DNA of 64,000 nucleotides from Ruminococcus sp. (GCA_017470905.1 JAFUXL010000011.1:62001-126000); one strand, 5' to 3'. Shown: positions 42,388 to 52,156, counted from the stretch's first letter. The notes: generated from the sequence alone by a model not told the origin. Translations and numbers: made by a program.

Positions 42388-45021
42388 ATGAAAAATTCTA
42401 AGAAAATAATCGCAGCCATTGCCGCAATTTCCATATCCGCAGCCGCAACGGGCGCAATCACATATGCAAACAATGACGAACCCGAAGAGGATATTATCGA
42501 GAATGCGGAGGAAATAAAAGAGGATTCCTCGCAGGAAAGAGTATCGAACGGAGAAAATGCCGAAAAGGACGAGACAGTCTATGTACTCTGCAATAATGAT
42601 TCGTCCGTTAAAAACGTAATCGTCAGCGACTGGCTCAAAAATGCTCCTGCATCGGGAGAAATTACGGACGTTTCCTCGCTTGCCGATATAATCAACGTAA
42701 AGGGCGATGAGGATTTTGTTCAGGACGGCGAAAATCTCAAATGGAACGCTGACGGAAATGATATATATTACAGAGGAACGACCGACAAGGAACTCCCTGT
42801 TGATGTGACTATAACATATTATCTTGACGGAAATGAAATATCCCCCGATAATTTAAAGGGAAAAAGCGGTCATATAACCATCCGCTGGGACTATACAAAC
42901 CATGCGCAGGTGACAAAGACCGTAAACGGCGAAAAAAGAGATATGTATGTGCCTTTCATGACGGCAAGTGCGGCAGTCCTCGACACGGGCAGATTTCTCA
43001 ATGTTGAAGTAACGAACGGAAAAGTAATATCCGACGGCGAAAGAATTATAGCCGTAGGTGTCGGATTCCCCGGACTTCATGAAAGTCTCGGACTTGATGA
43101 GATAAGTGAATTTGATGTTTCGCTCCCAGATTATTTTGAAATATCCGCAGATGTAAGCGATTTTGAGATGAGCAGCTCCGTAACCGTGGTATCAAATGAG
43201 ATATTCTCCGATATGGATATGGACGGCAGCTTCGATTTCGGAGAACTTACGGATAAGATAAAGGAACTCAGTGACGGAGCAAATAAACTCGCTGACGGTA
43301 CGGCGGAGTTATATGACGGAATAAGTCAGCTCTCCGATAAGTCAAAGGATTTGGCGGACGGTGTGAATAAGCTTGCGGACGGCTCTTCAAAGCTTAAAAG
43401 CGGCGCAGACGAACTCAGCAGCGGTGCGGCACAGATAGCTGACGGCGCAAAGACACTTTCGGATTCAACAGTAACCCTCACGAGCGGCGTACAGACCGCA
43501 AAGGACGGCTCTTCACAGCTAAGTGAGGGAGTGGTCAAGGCTAATGAAGGCGCAAAGACACTTTCGGGCGGTGCGGTAAAGGTCAATGACGGCGCAAATT
43601 CCCTTTCGGACGGTATCACAGAGGCTAAAAAAGGCTCTGATGCACTCGTTGACGGCTTCGCACAGCTTGATGACGGAATAGCACAGTTTTCGGGCGGTAC
43701 GGATGCCCTCACGGACGGTGTATCAAAAATTTCGGCAGGCAGCTCACAGGTAAAGGACGGTGCGGCACAGCTTTCCGAAAATATGAATACATTCTCTGTT
43801 GGAACAGATACCCTTAACAAGTCCGCACAGCAGCTTTCACAGGGCATAAGCTCCGCAAAGGACGGTGCGGATAGTCTCTCCGCAGGAATAAATCAGGTAA
43901 AGGACGGTGCGGATTCGCTTACGGCAGGCGCACAGTCACTTTCGGACGGCGCAGACCAGCTTGCCGGCGGTCTTGCATATGCAGGAGCAAGCCTCGATGC
44001 AACGATAGCCGCAAATGAACAGGCATTATCAGCTTTGCAGGCTCTCTATCAGCAGAACCCCTCGCAGGAAATGGCAGTCGCTGTAGGAACTTTACAGCAG
44101 ACAATAGATTCCCAGAAACAGATAGCTGCATCAATGAAAGACGGCGGTCAGCTTAAAGACGGTGCGGCGGCTCTCTCCGCTGGCGCACAGCAGATAAATG
44201 CCGGCGCAGGTCAGCTTTCCGCAGGTCTTGAAGCCGCTGCGGACGGCTCACAGTCCTTGCAGCAGGGTCTTTCGGCACTCGATGACGGCGGCAAACAGCT
44301 TTCCGCAGGAACACAGAAGGTTTCCGACTCCGCAGGACTTCTCTCACAGGGAGCAGGCAGTCTTTCGGACGGTGCATCGGCTCTCGACAGCGGCATATCG
44401 GAATTTGCACAGGGCAGCGGTACTCTCGTGGGCGGTCTTGACAGTCTTGTTAATGCAATAAAACAGCTTTCGGGCGGCAATGCGGCACTCAATGCAGGAC
44501 TTGCAAAGCTTCAGGCAGGTGCGGTTGACCTCAAAAACGGAACAGGTGAACTCTCAACAGGTGCGGCATCTCTGAGCGAGGGTCTTGGTCAGCTTAATTC
44601 GGGTGCGGGAACTCTCGAAAGCGGTCTGTCACAGATACTTTCGGGCAGCAGTCAGCTTTCGGACGGCGCAGGAACTCTCTATAATTCGATACTTAAACTT
44701 AGTGACGGCGCAGGAACTCTTTCAAGCGGTGCGTCCGAACTCGATACGGGAATAGTTACTCTTAAAGACAATATGCCTGCACTTATGGACGGTGTAAGCA
44801 AGCTTAAAGACGGCTCAAAGGAACTCAATGACGGAATGATTGAATTTAACAATGAGGGCATATCCAAAATATCCGAGGTGGTTGACGAAAAACTTCCCGA
44901 CATAGCCGACAGGTTCAGGGCTCTCGGCGAAGTATCAAGGGATTACGGAACATTCAGCGGAAAATCGGGAGATATGGACGGCAGCGTAAAATTCATATAT
45001 ATGTTTGACGGCGTTGAATAA
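42388..45021 (+). CDS. Exported heptad-repeat (YhgE-like) partner of the MMPL transporter
   Basis: 877 residues, AAAGGGAG before the ATG. N-terminal signal or anchor (AAIAAISISAAATGAITYA), an acidic stretch, a beta-rich domain (about 50-275), then from ~285 to ~835 dozens of heptads of the form LSDGAxxLxxG that predict a very long coiled coil. The C-terminus (VKFIYMFDGVE) lacks the membrane helices of full YhgE proteins, unusual for the family, so it may be secreted or tethered only by its N-terminus. It likely forms a wall-spanning rod working with the MMPL pump. Confidence 0.85.
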   Translation: MKNSKKIIAAIAAISISAAATGAITYANNDEPEEDIIENAEEIKEDSSQERVSNGENAEKDETVYVLCNNDSSVKNVIVSDWLKNAPASGEITDVSSLADIINVKGDEDFVQDGENLKWNADGNDIYYRGTTDKELPVDVTITYYLDGNEISPDNLKGKSGHITIRWDYTNHAQVTKTVNGEKRDMYVPFMTASAAVLDTGRFLNVEVTNGKVISDGERIIAVGVGFPGLHESLGLDEISEFDVSLPDYFEISADVSDFEMSSSVTVVSNEIFSDMDMDGSFDFGELTDKIKELSDGANKLADGTAELYDGISQLSDKSKDLADGVNKLADGSSKLKSGADELSSGAAQIADGAKTLSDSTVTLTSGVQTAKDGSSQLSEGVVKANEGAKTLSGGAVKVNDGANSLSDGITEAKKGSDALVDGFAQLDDGIAQFSGGTDALTDGVSKISAGSSQVKDGAAQLSENMNTFSVGTDTLNKSAQQLSQGISSAKDGADSLSAGINQVKDGADSLTAGAQSLSDGADQLAGGLAYAGASLDATIAANEQALSALQALYQQNPSQEMAVAVGTLQQTIDSQKQIAASMKDGGQLKDGAAALSAGAQQINAGAGQLSAGLEAAADGSQSLQQGLSALDDGGKQLSAGTQKVSDSAGLLSQGAGSLSDGASALDSGISEFAQGSGTLVGGLDSLVNAIKQLSGGNAALNAGLAKLQAGAVDLKNGTGELSTGAASLSEGLGQLNSGAGTLESGLSQILSGSSQLSDGAGTLYNSILKLSDGAGTLSSGASELDTGIVTLKDNMPALMDGVSKLKDGSKELNDGMIEFNNEGISKISEVVDEKLPDIADRFRALGEVSRDYGTFSGKSGDMDGSVKFIYMFDGVE

Positions 45022-45031
45022 TTTATTTTAT

Positions 45032-45074
45032 TAAGCCCGAAAATGGCTGTATACCGTTTTCGGGCTTATTTTTT
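45032..45074 (+). terminator. Terminator of the MMPL operon
   Basis: AAGCCCGAAAATGG and CCGTTTTCGGGCTT arms then ATTTTTT. Confidence 0.92.
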
Positions 45075-45164
45075 CAGCTCTGTTTCCCTGCCGCCGTACA
45101 GAATATTTATATAAGTTAAAATAAAATTTTAATATTCCGCCCCCGAAATCTGCACGAAATACTA

Positions 45165-45193
45165 TTGACATTATCCAAAAAAAAGTGTATAAT
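45165..45193 (+). promoter_or_regulatory. Sigma-A promoter of rny
   Basis: TTGACA (45165-45170), 17-bp spacer, TATAAT (45188-45193), both consensus; it leaves a ~220-nt leader. Confidence 0.85.
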
Positions 45194-45418
45194 TAGAGTG
45201 TTGTATTATTTACAAAAATATTACTGTGGCAGTAATGCAGCCTTGTTTTACATCTTTATCTTCATACGGTCAGCAGCTCCGTGTGAATTGTTTTTTTGCA
45301 GTCCGCTTTGCGGATTTTTAATATATGAAAAGTTAATAAAATAATGCGGCATTTACCGCCTTTGTAATAAGATTTATGAATACAAACTCATTATTCTTGA
45401 AAAGGAGGTATGCACTGA
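45194..45418 (+). other. Long 5' leader of rny with a terminator-like hairpin
   Basis: 225 bp without a coding frame. It holds ACGG-TCAGCAGCT-CCGT followed by a T7 run (about 45267-45298) and TCCGC-TTT-GCGGA followed by T5 (45302-45319), both resembling short intrinsic terminators between the promoter and the start codon. This could be an attenuator or give a separate ~130-nt small RNA. Confidence 0.5.
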
Positions 45419-46996
45419 ATGGAAACGATTGTCGCAGTTATTCTTATCATTGTCGCCCTCGCCGCAGGTCTTGCAATAGGCTATTCCGCCGCCTATAAAA
45501 AAGGTGTCGAGGCAGGCGTTGAAAAACGCAGGCAGGAAGCCGAAGCCATTACAGGCTCTGCCGAGGAAAAAGCCAAGCGTATTATCGAGGATGCCGAGAA
45601 AGATGCCGATAATAAAAAGAAAAGCGCACTTATCGAGGCTAAGGACGAAATACATAAGCTCCGTGCCGAAGCCGACAAGGAAATAAAAGACCGCCGCTCC
45701 GAGCTTTCCCGTCAGGAAAGACGTATGCAGCAGAAAGAAGAAAATCTCGATAAGAAAAACGATAACCTTGAGAAAAAAGACGAAATCCTCAGCAATAAAA
45801 TCAAGTCCGCTGACGAAAAACTCAAGGAAGCCGAAGCTATCAAAAAAAGCGAAATGGACGTTCTCGAAAGAATTTCCGAATTTACCAGAGAACAGGCTAA
45901 AGAATATATCATTTCCAAGCTTGAGGACGACCTTGTACACGAAAAAGCTGTCAAGATTGCCTCGTATGAACAGCAGCTTAAGGACGAATGCAGTGAAAAG
46001 GCAAGAAGCTATATATCCCTCGCTATTGCCAAGGTAGCCGCAGACCAGGTGTCCGAGGCGGCTGTATCCGTTGTACCCCTGCCGAATGACGAAATGAAGG
46101 GCAGAATTATCGGCAGAGAGGGAAGAAATATCCGTACCCTTGAAACACTCACGGGTGTTGACCTTATCATTGACGACACCCCCGAGGCTATCACTCTTTC
46201 GTGCTTTGACCAGATAAGACGCGAAGTCGCAAGGATTGCCCTCGAAAAACTTATCGCCGACGGACGTATCCACCCCACACGCATAGAGGAAATGGTCGAT
46301 AAAGCCCGCCGTGAGGTAGAATACCGCATTAAGCAGGAGGGCGAAAGAGCTGTTATCGAAACGAATGTTCATGGTCTTAATCATGAGCTTATCAAGCTGC
46401 TCGGTCGCCTTAAATTCCGTACAAGCTACAGACAGAATGTACTCGACCACTCAATCGAAGTCGCAAAGCTCTGCGGAGTGCTTGCGTCCGAACTCGGTGT
46501 CGATGCAAATGTGGCAAGACGTGCCGGTCTGCTCCACGATATAGGAAAGGCTCTGACCTCAGAAATCGAAGGCTCTCATGTGCAGATAGGTGTTGACGTG
46601 TGTAAAAAATATAATGAAAGCCCCGTGGTCATTCACGCTGTCGAGGCTCACCACAACGACGTTGAACCAAGAACCGTCATTGCCTGTATCGTTCAGGCGG
46701 CTGACGCAATATCCGCCGCAAGACCTGCTGCAAGGAGCGAAAATTACGAAAGCTATATCAAGCGTCTCCAGAAGCTTGAGGAAATCTGTAATTCCTATGA
46801 TGGCGTTGAAAAATGTTTCGCTGTCCAGGCAGGACGTGAAGTCAGAATTATGGTCGTACCCGAAGTTATCAACGATGAAAAAATGGTTCTCGTTGCAAGG
46901 CAGATTGCCCAGCAGATTGAAACCGAAATGGACTACCCCGGACAAATCAAAGTCAATCTTATCCGTGAAAGCCGTGTCACCGACTACGCTAAATAA
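45419..46996 (+). CDS. rny: Ribonuclease Y
   Basis: 525 residues, AAGGAGG before the ATG. N-terminal membrane anchor ([20 protein letters not shown]), a long charged coiled coil (about 30-200), KH domain ([20 protein letters not shown]), and HD domain ([33 protein letters not shown]) with metal-binding His-Asp. RNase Y is the main endonuclease starting mRNA decay in Firmicutes, bound to the membrane. It has its own promoter and terminator. Confidence 0.97.
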   Translation: METIVAVILIIVALAAGLAIGYSAAYKKGVEAGVEKRRQEAEAITGSAEEKAKRIIEDAEKDADNKKKSALIEAKDEIHKLRAEADKEIKDRRSELSRQERRMQQKEENLDKKNDNLEKKDEILSNKIKSADEKLKEAEAIKKSEMDVLERISEFTREQAKEYIISKLEDDLVHEKAVKIASYEQQLKDECSEKARSYISLAIAKVAADQVSEAAVSVVPLPNDEMKGRIIGREGRNIRTLETLTGVDLIIDDTPEAITLSCFDQIRREVARIALEKLIADGRIHPTRIEEMVDKARREVEYRIKQEGERAVIETNVHGLNHELIKLLGRLKFRTSYRQNVLDHSIEVAKLCGVLASELGVDANVARRAGLLHDIGKALTSEIEGSHVQIGVDVCKKYNESPVVIHAVEAHHNDVEPRTVIACIVQAADAISAARPAARSENYESYIKRLQKLEEICNSYDGVEKCFAVQAGREVRIMVVPEVINDEKMVLVARQIAQQIETEMDYPGQIKVNLIRESRVTDYAK

Positions 46997-47002
46997 GCAA
47001 AT

Positions 47003-47039
47003 GACTGCGGACGGCATATCGCTGTCCGCAGTTTTTTAA
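47003..47039 (+). terminator. Terminator of rny
   Basis: ACTGCGGAC and GTCCGCAGT arms around a small loop followed by T6. Confidence 0.92.
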
Positions 47040-47113
47040 ATACACGCTTCAGAATATATAAACCGTGTATGTTATATACTGTGAATCATGTATTTACCGA
47101 AAGGAGCTTTTCT

Positions 47114-48802
47114 ATGAAACCGACAAATGTGATTAAAAATTTCGTGAATGTCGCTGCGGCTTTTGTTGTTTCAGCAGTGTCCGTGGCAACAGCCTCATAT
47201 GCCGACTGGCAGCAGATAGGCGTTATGGGCGATTTGAACAATGACGGAAGCGCAAGCGTTGCAGACCTCGTTATCATGACACAGCACCTCAACAATCAGA
47301 AAAAACTTACAAATCAGAATATGTACCGTGTGAACAACGCCTATCTCGGCATAAACGGCGAAAGCTTTCAGGGGGAGCAGTATTTCTGCACTGCGGATAT
47401 TAATTCCGACAACAAGGTAGATGTATTTGACCTCATACTGCTCAGAAATTATGTAGCAAATTCGTGGGCTGAACCCTTATGGCAGTGGTTTGATGAAACT
47501 CCGCAGGAAACCACAGCCACATCAGAAATTGCAACAACAACGACTACAGAGACTGTTTCTGCCGAAACGACTGCAACTACAGTCGCAAATTCCCCGGACG
47601 ACACGCTCATATCTCCTCCGATAGATGATTTGACAAAGAATATCCCCTCACAGGGCGAGGCTGATATAGTTATATTCTATGTGGATTTTCCCGACTGCAA
47701 GTATGAGACCGATTTTTCGGCGGAACAGGTTGAAGAAATTGCCTTCGGTGCGGAAAATGCGGACAGCAGCAGCTATCCCTTTGAAAGTATTTCCGCATTT
47801 TACAGCCGTTCCTCAATGGGTGTATCACAGATAAAGGGCAAGGCTTTCAGATATACCGCAAAGGAGAATATATCCTCATACGACAACGACAAGCAGAAGC
47901 TCCTGAAAGAATGCTGCAAGGCATTCGAGGACTCCGCCGACTTTACGCAGTTTGACGGCGATAAGAACGGTGTTATAGATGCAACAATTATAACCGTTCC
48001 AAAGGAATCGGACGATGATGCCTGGTGGGCTTGTGCAGGGCCGAGCGGTCTTGACGGCTTCAAGGTTGACGGAATGAAAGTCGGTCATCTCATAACGGGC
48101 GACTGCGAAATAACATCTGCAAGCGACTGCTCAGGCTTCGTCAGCAGCTATTCGCACGAAATCGGTCACGGAATGGGTCTGCCCGATTATTACAGATATA
48201 ATTCCGGCAGTGATTTTGAGGGACTTCACGGTCTTGCCGGAATTGAACTCATGGACGATGCACTCAGCGATTTTGGCGCAGTTTCAAAGCTTCATCTCGG
48301 CTGGTATACGAAAAATCAAATCAATGTCTATGATTCCTCTCTCGGAAAGCAGACGTATACTCTCGGCGGCTCGCAGACCGAAAACGCAAACTGTCTCTTA
48401 ATTCCCTGCGGTGAACTTGACAGCAAGTATCATTCGGAATATTTCGTTGTTGAATACAATACAAACGATGTGAATAACTCCTATATGCGTGATGTGTACT
48501 ATAACAACGGCAGCGGCATCAGAGTTTATCACGTCAGTGCGGAAACCTACGACAACGGTTATTGGGTTGCTTTCAAGTACGAAAGCGGCGGCAGCTTTGA
48601 CAACGGAAGAAGATTTATAAGAATAACCAACGACACCGAGGGATATGACAATTATTATCATACGGGCGATGTTATAGACAGCTCTGTTTCGGGGTTCTGC
48701 TGGTATGACGAAAATCAGTCCGAAACCGTTGACCCCAAGGTAAAGATAACCGTTGGCGAACTCACCGAAAACGGCTATTCAATAACGGTCGAAAATACAT
48801 AA
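47114..48802 (+). CDS. Dockerin-bearing M6-like metalloprotease
   Basis: 562 residues from the ATG at 47114 (AAGGAG upstream). Signal peptide (about 1-34), N-terminal dockerin (about 40-130) with calcium loops GDLNNDGSASVADLVIMTQH and ADINSDNKVDVFDLILLRNY, a Thr-rich linker, then the protease domain with the zinc motif HEIGHGMGLPD (HExxHxxGxxD), preceded by an insertion carrying a further calcium-loop-like DGDKNGVIDA. The dockerin at the N-terminus is less common than C-terminal. The protease would be docked to a cellulosome, where it may trim components or degrade dietary protein. Confidence 0.9.
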   Translation: MKPTNVIKNFVNVAAAFVVSAVSVATASYADWQQIGVMGDLNNDGSASVADLVIMTQHLNNQKKLTNQNMYRVNNAYLGINGESFQGEQYFCTADINSDNKVDVFDLILLRNYVANSWAEPLWQWFDETPQETTATSEIATTTTTETVSAETTATTVANSPDDTLISPPIDDLTKNIPSQGEADIVIFYVDFPDCKYETDFSAEQVEEIAFGAENADSSSYPFESISAFYSRSSMGVSQIKGKAFRYTAKENISSYDNDKQKLLKECCKAFEDSADFTQFDGDKNGVIDATIITVPKESDDDAWWACAGPSGLDGFKVDGMKVGHLITGDCEITSASDCSGFVSSYSHEIGHGMGLPDYYRYNSGSDFEGLHGLAGIELMDDALSDFGAVSKLHLGWYTKNQINVYDSSLGKQTYTLGGSQTENANCLLIPCGELDSKYHSEYFVVEYNTNDVNNSYMRDVYYNNGSGIRVYHVSAETYDNGYWVAFKYESGGSFDNGRRFIRITNDTEGYDNYYHTGDVIDSSVSGFCWYDENQSETVDPKVKITVGELTENGYSITVENT

Positions 48803-48815
48803 GGAAGGCTTTTAT

Positions 48816-50222
48816 ATGGCTAAAACAATATTCAATTCAACCGAAAAATCGAATTTTATCCTTAATATGACTGAGGAAAAATATTCGCAGATAGCATCAT
48901 GGGGACTTCTTGCAGCCTGCTTCGGGGTGTCTCTCTTTACGATGATACCCGAAATCACCAAGAACAGGGGATTTTATGCCATGTCAACCGCAGGACTTGC
49001 AATATCGGGTGTTATCTGTCTTGTGCTTGCGCTGATAGCTGTTATCAAGAAATATATCAGGAATATTATTTTCCCCGTATGTGCGTTCGGCGCAATGGTT
49101 CTCTGGTGCGTCATATCGCTGATAAATTCCTATGATGTGAATATCTCCCTGAACGGCTATCCTGGAAGGGGAGAGGGCTTTCTTGCAATATTGTTTTATT
49201 TCAGCTTTTTCGTGACAGCCGCCTCGATAAAAAAAGAAAAGGCATTGGAGACTTTTCTGTACGGCATAACAGGTGCAGGACTTCTCAATTCGGCATGGAG
49301 TCTGATACAGATACTCGCCGCAGCCTTCAGCCATTACGTAAATATTTCAATCGGCACGGAGGTAAATGCCGCATCGGGACTTATGCAGTCGCCGCTGTTT
49401 CTTGCCATGCTGCTGACGGTATGCCTTGTCACGGCACTTGTCGGATATGCCTTGTCGGGAGACAAAAAGAAACGAATATTCTCTATAATATGCGCCTGTC
49501 TGTATTCATTCGTTATGATGTTTACTTATTCGCTGATAGGAATATGCGGTGCTTTAATCGGAATAATATCCGTCATAATTGCCGTGATAAGGGAAAAATC
49601 TCCGAAAATAAGGCTTTTGTCGGTGCTTTCCGTGATAATTCCTGCCGCTGTTTCGATACTCCTCGTAAACGGCGGAATTATCGGAAATGCCGGAAAATAT
49701 CAGCTCCATGACGGTCAGCTTTTATGGTGGGCTGACGGCTATATGCGCATATCCGCCTGCGGTATGCCCGACTCAAAAGTAGTTGACATCAATGATACAT
49801 ATGATGTTTATTATACGCTTAACAGTAAAACTATCAACATAATCAGGGACAGAGTACTCACGGGAACGGGTCCCGACCAGCTTGTATATCCTCAGCTTTA
49901 TACCACTGCCGACCTTGATATTGAAAATTCCGATATAAGCGATATAATTTCGAGAAATAAAGGAACATTCGACAAGGTATACAATGAGTATCTCAACACA
50001 GCTGCCACAAGGGGAGTTCCCTCGCTTATTGCGATGATATGTGTTATCGTCTCCGTGATTTTCATAGGACTGAAAAATATTAAGCGTTCAGAGACCGCCC
50101 CTGTCTTTTTCTTTGCATATATAAGCGGAGTGCTTATATTCCTCATAGGGTGCAGCAATATCGGATTTTCTTCGATATTCTGGGCAATTGCGGGTGCGCT
50201 TTGCGCCGATTTGAAAAAATAA
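48816..50222 (+). CDS. O-antigen ligase/polymerase-like membrane protein
   Basis: 468 residues, about 11 membrane helices. GYPGRGEGFLAILFYFSFF in an outer loop and LTGTGPDQLVYPQ followed by YNEYLNTAATRGVPSLIAM are Wzy/WaaL-like motifs (Arg in the first, NEYL in the second). Such proteins polymerise or transfer lipid-linked glycans at the outer membrane face. AAGGAAGG precedes the ATG, 14 bp after the protease stop. It could act on the polymer exported by Wzm/Wzt (14 kb away) or glycosylate exported proteins such as the preceding protease; neither is shown. Confidence 0.78.
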   Translation: MAKTIFNSTEKSNFILNMTEEKYSQIASWGLLAACFGVSLFTMIPEITKNRGFYAMSTAGLAISGVICLVLALIAVIKKYIRNIIFPVCAFGAMVLWCVISLINSYDVNISLNGYPGRGEGFLAILFYFSFFVTAASIKKEKALETFLYGITGAGLLNSAWSLIQILAAAFSHYVNISIGTEVNAASGLMQSPLFLAMLLTVCLVTALVGYALSGDKKKRIFSIICACLYSFVMMFTYSLIGICGALIGIISVIIAVIREKSPKIRLLSVLSVIIPAAVSILLVNGGIIGNAGKYQLHDGQLLWWADGYMRISACGMPDSKVVDINDTYDVYYTLNSKTINIIRDRVLTGTGPDQLVYPQLYTTADLDIENSDISDIISRNKGTFDKVYNEYLNTAATRGVPSLIAMICVIVSVIFIGLKNIKRSETAPVFFFAYISGVLIFLIGCSNIGFSSIFWAIAGALCADLKK

Positions 50223-50227
50223 CAGAA

Positions 50228-50257
50228 ACTCTCCCCGATATACGGGGAGTTTTTTTG
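50228..50257 (+). terminator. Terminator
   Basis: ACTCTCCCCG-ATATA-CGGGGAGT followed by T7, after the ligase-like gene. Confidence 0.92.
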
Positions 50258-50288
50258 TCATATAAAGCACAATTTTGTGAAAACACTC

Positions 50289-50317
50289 TTGACAAAAACA
50301 CTTATTTGTGTTATAAT
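50289..50317 (+). promoter_or_regulatory. Sigma-A promoter of the DUF4230 gene
   Basis: TTGACA (50289-50294), 17-bp spacer, TATAAT (50312-50317). Confidence 0.88.
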
Positions 50318-50334
50318 TACGCAGAGGTGATATT

Positions 50335-51000
50335 ATGAACGAATACAAATCTTCGGGCAAAAACAGGGCTTTATTTATTATAATTGCTGTGTTAATTGCC
50401 GCAGTTGCTGTACTTTCAATTATTATTGTCAAGGGAAGAAAGCCAAAGGAAACCATTGCGGATAAGGCAATAAGTGCTGTTTCGGATGCTGTGCAGGGAG
50501 AGCATACGGTCACAGAGCTTGACATAAGAGGAAAAATCGAAAACGCAAGCGAACTGACAACGCTGAAATATTTATACCATTCCGCCGATATTTACGAAAG
50601 CTCAAAAAAAATAAAGGGTGTTAAAATCCCCCTTACTACTGATATGGTGGTGTTTTCCTACGACGGCATTATAAATATCGGGTTTGATTTGAAAGCTATT
50701 GATATAGACGTTGACAGCGATAAAAAAGAGATTGATGTAGTCCTGCCAGAGCCGAAAATATTATCCCATGAGCTTGACGAAAAAAGCTTTGAGTTTCGTG
50801 ATGCAAAAAATTCCATACTGAATGATACATCTCTCGGCGATTATTCTCAGCTTATGTCAACCCAGAAAGAAAAAGAAGAAAAAAGATTTATGGAGAATGA
50901 AGAATATCTCAAAACAGTAACTGCAAATGCAAGGACTATATTCAAGGATTTAATAGGCATGATTGACGGTACGGACGGATATACGGTTATATTTGAATAA
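50335..51000 (+). CDS. DUF4230 membrane-anchored protein
   Basis: 221 residues with AGAGGTGA before the ATG. One N-terminal membrane helix (ALFIIIAVLIAAVAVLSIII), then an extracytoplasmic domain with the DUF4230 pattern: ELTTLKYLYHSADIYESSKK, FSYDGIINIGFDLKAIDIDV, EIDVVLPEPKILSHELDEKS, and a C-terminal helix. The function of the family is not known. It stands alone with its own promoter and terminator. Confidence 0.85.
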   Translation: MNEYKSSGKNRALFIIIAVLIAAVAVLSIIIVKGRKPKETIADKAISAVSDAVQGEHTVTELDIRGKIENASELTTLKYLYHSADIYESSKKIKGVKIPLTTDMVVFSYDGIINIGFDLKAIDIDVDSDKKEIDVVLPEPKILSHELDEKSFEFRDAKNSILNDTSLGDYSQLMSTQKEKEEKRFMENEEYLKTVTANARTIFKDLIGMIDGTDGYTVIFE

Positions 51001-51001
51001 A

Positions 51002-51034
51002 AAAATCGGACTTGAAAAAAGTCCGTTTTTTATT
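51002..51034. terminator. Bidirectional terminator
   Basis: CGGACTTGAAAAAAGTCCG flanked by A6 and T6, between the convergent DUF4230 and HEPN-like genes. Confidence 0.88.
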
Positions 51035-51482
51035 GCTTTGCATTTTCTTTTTTCTTTTCAAGTCTTTCATAGTGAGCCTTTATGGACTTTACCTTATTGT
51101 CAAGGAGTTTCTGGAGGTCATTTCCGTCCTTGGCGATTTTCTCGAAATCCGTATCCGTTGTCGTTGCCTTAAATAAAGCGTGAACGGTTTCGTTTCTTGC
51201 AATTCTCCATTCATGAGGCTCCTCAACAAACGCTATGGTTATTCTGTCACGGACGAATTTATTGTTCGTGAATATCGGATTTGACCGCATTTTGTTGAGG
51301 TTTCTGCAAAGGCTGTTTGAAAGCTTGCAGCCAACCGTGCGGAAAAGAGAATCAATTCTGTCCTCTATTATTGCATATTCTATGAGCAGAGCCTCGAAAT
51401 AAAATTCATTATTCATAGCCTTGGAAAGTTTAGCCTTATTCTGCTTGTAAAGCTCATATTTCAGATAATTTTTCTCTGCCAT
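51030..51482 (-). CDS. HEPN-like hypothetical protein
   Basis: 150 residues from the ATG at 51480-51482 (AGAGGAG upstream). All-helical: EFYFEALLIEYAIIEDRIDS, then IARNETVHALF, which carries an R-N-x3-H (Rx4H) motif, the catalytic pattern of HEPN RNases found in toxins and defence proteins. No nucleotidyltransferase antitoxin of the MNT type is adjacent; a frameshifted RHH gene and a XRE gene follow upstream. It may instead be a non-toxic helical-bundle protein; the assignment is by motif only. Confidence 0.55.
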   Translation of the reverse strand: MAEKNYLKYELYKQNKAKLSKAMNNEFYFEALLIEYAIIEDRIDSLFRTVGCKLSNSLCRNLNKMRSNPIFTNNKFVRDRITIAFVEEPHEWRIARNETVHALFKATTTDTDFEKIAKDGNDLQKLLDNKVKSIKAHYERLEKKKENAKQ

Positions 51483-51555
51483 AATTACTCCTCTTTCGGT
51501 CAATGTTCATTATGTAAATAATTTCCGCAGCCGGAAATATCATATTATATTATTT

Positions 51556-51584
51556 ATTATATCATATAACAACAAAAATGTCAA
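51556..51584 (-). promoter_or_regulatory. Sigma-A promoter of the HEPN-like gene
   Basis: On the minus strand TTGACA (51579-51584), 17-bp spacer, TATAAT (51556-51561). Confidence 0.85.
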
Positions 51585-51821
51585 GCTTTTTCAGAAAAAT
51601 ATATAAACTGTTCATAATTTAATGAACCGTTTTTAGATTCGTTTTTTATGCGAAAACTACCTCTATACTTTTTCTGTGGGAAATGTTATAATGTTACTAT
51701 AAAAGAAAATATCCCCAAAATTTCATATTATCGCAGGTTTTCGGAAAAAATCGCAGACCGTTCAGAGCATATCTCCCTTTGCGGGCGATATAAAGTAAAA
51801 TATTTAAATTTCCGAAAAATA

Positions 51822-51850
51822 TTGACAAATTGTTATATATAGTGTATAAT
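51822..51850 (+). promoter_or_regulatory. Sigma-A promoter of the RHH locus
   Basis: TTGACA (51822-51827), 17-bp spacer, TATAAT (51845-51850). The stretch 51590-51820 upstream is AT-rich and shows no convincing gene. Confidence 0.85.
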
Positions 51851-51965
51851 ATAAAGTTACGGAGAATATTTTTTAAGAAAGGAGGCACTTTGATATAAAA
51901 TGCAGTTAAACCATAACTCCATAATCAATAAGGATGTGTCCTTCTGCATTTGCTCTGAGGAGATT

Positions 51966-52156
51966 ATGTTTAAAATTTCAAAGGGATACATACCGTTTCC
52001 AAGACAATCAGGCTTTCTGAAGATAAAGCCGAGCTGCTCGAAAAGCTTGCGGCGGAGTATAATATTTCATTCAACCAGCTCGTCAATCAGTGCATTGAAT
52101 TTGCAATGAAACACTTTTGCTCCGACAGCCCGGAAGAAACCGAAGACGAAAAATGA
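51966..52156 (+). pseudogene. Ribbon-helix-helix (Arc/CopG-like) gene with a -1 frameshift
   Basis: The first six codons from the ATG at 51966 give MFKISK; the frame then must move back one base at 51983 to read GIHTVSKTIRLSEDKAELLE and on through NISFNQLVNQCIEFAM to a TGA at 52154-52156. The second part is a clear ribbon-helix-helix domain (TIRLSEDK strand, NISFNQLVNQCI helix) but has no start codon of its own and is preceded by an in-frame TAA. The junction reads A-AAG-GGA, an X_XXY_YYZ slippery pattern. Promoter and strong terminator are intact. It is either a one-base deletion (MFKISKRIHTVSK ancestral) or programmed frameshifting. An ATG at 51900 extends the first frame. Confidence 0.7.

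Noticed and set aside
43919-44492. Several frames opposite the heptad-repeat gene
   Set aside because: They are periodic shadows of the 21-bp heptad repeat in the coding strand.
45374-46450. 358-codon minus frame opposite rny
   Set aside because: Antisense of the coiled-coil, KH and HD regions of RNase Y; Phe-rich reading typical of the strand opposite Lys/Glu codons.
51648-51842. 64-codon plus frame in the AT-rich gap before the RHH locus
   Set aside because: No ribosome binding site, and the promoter of the RHH locus lies within it.
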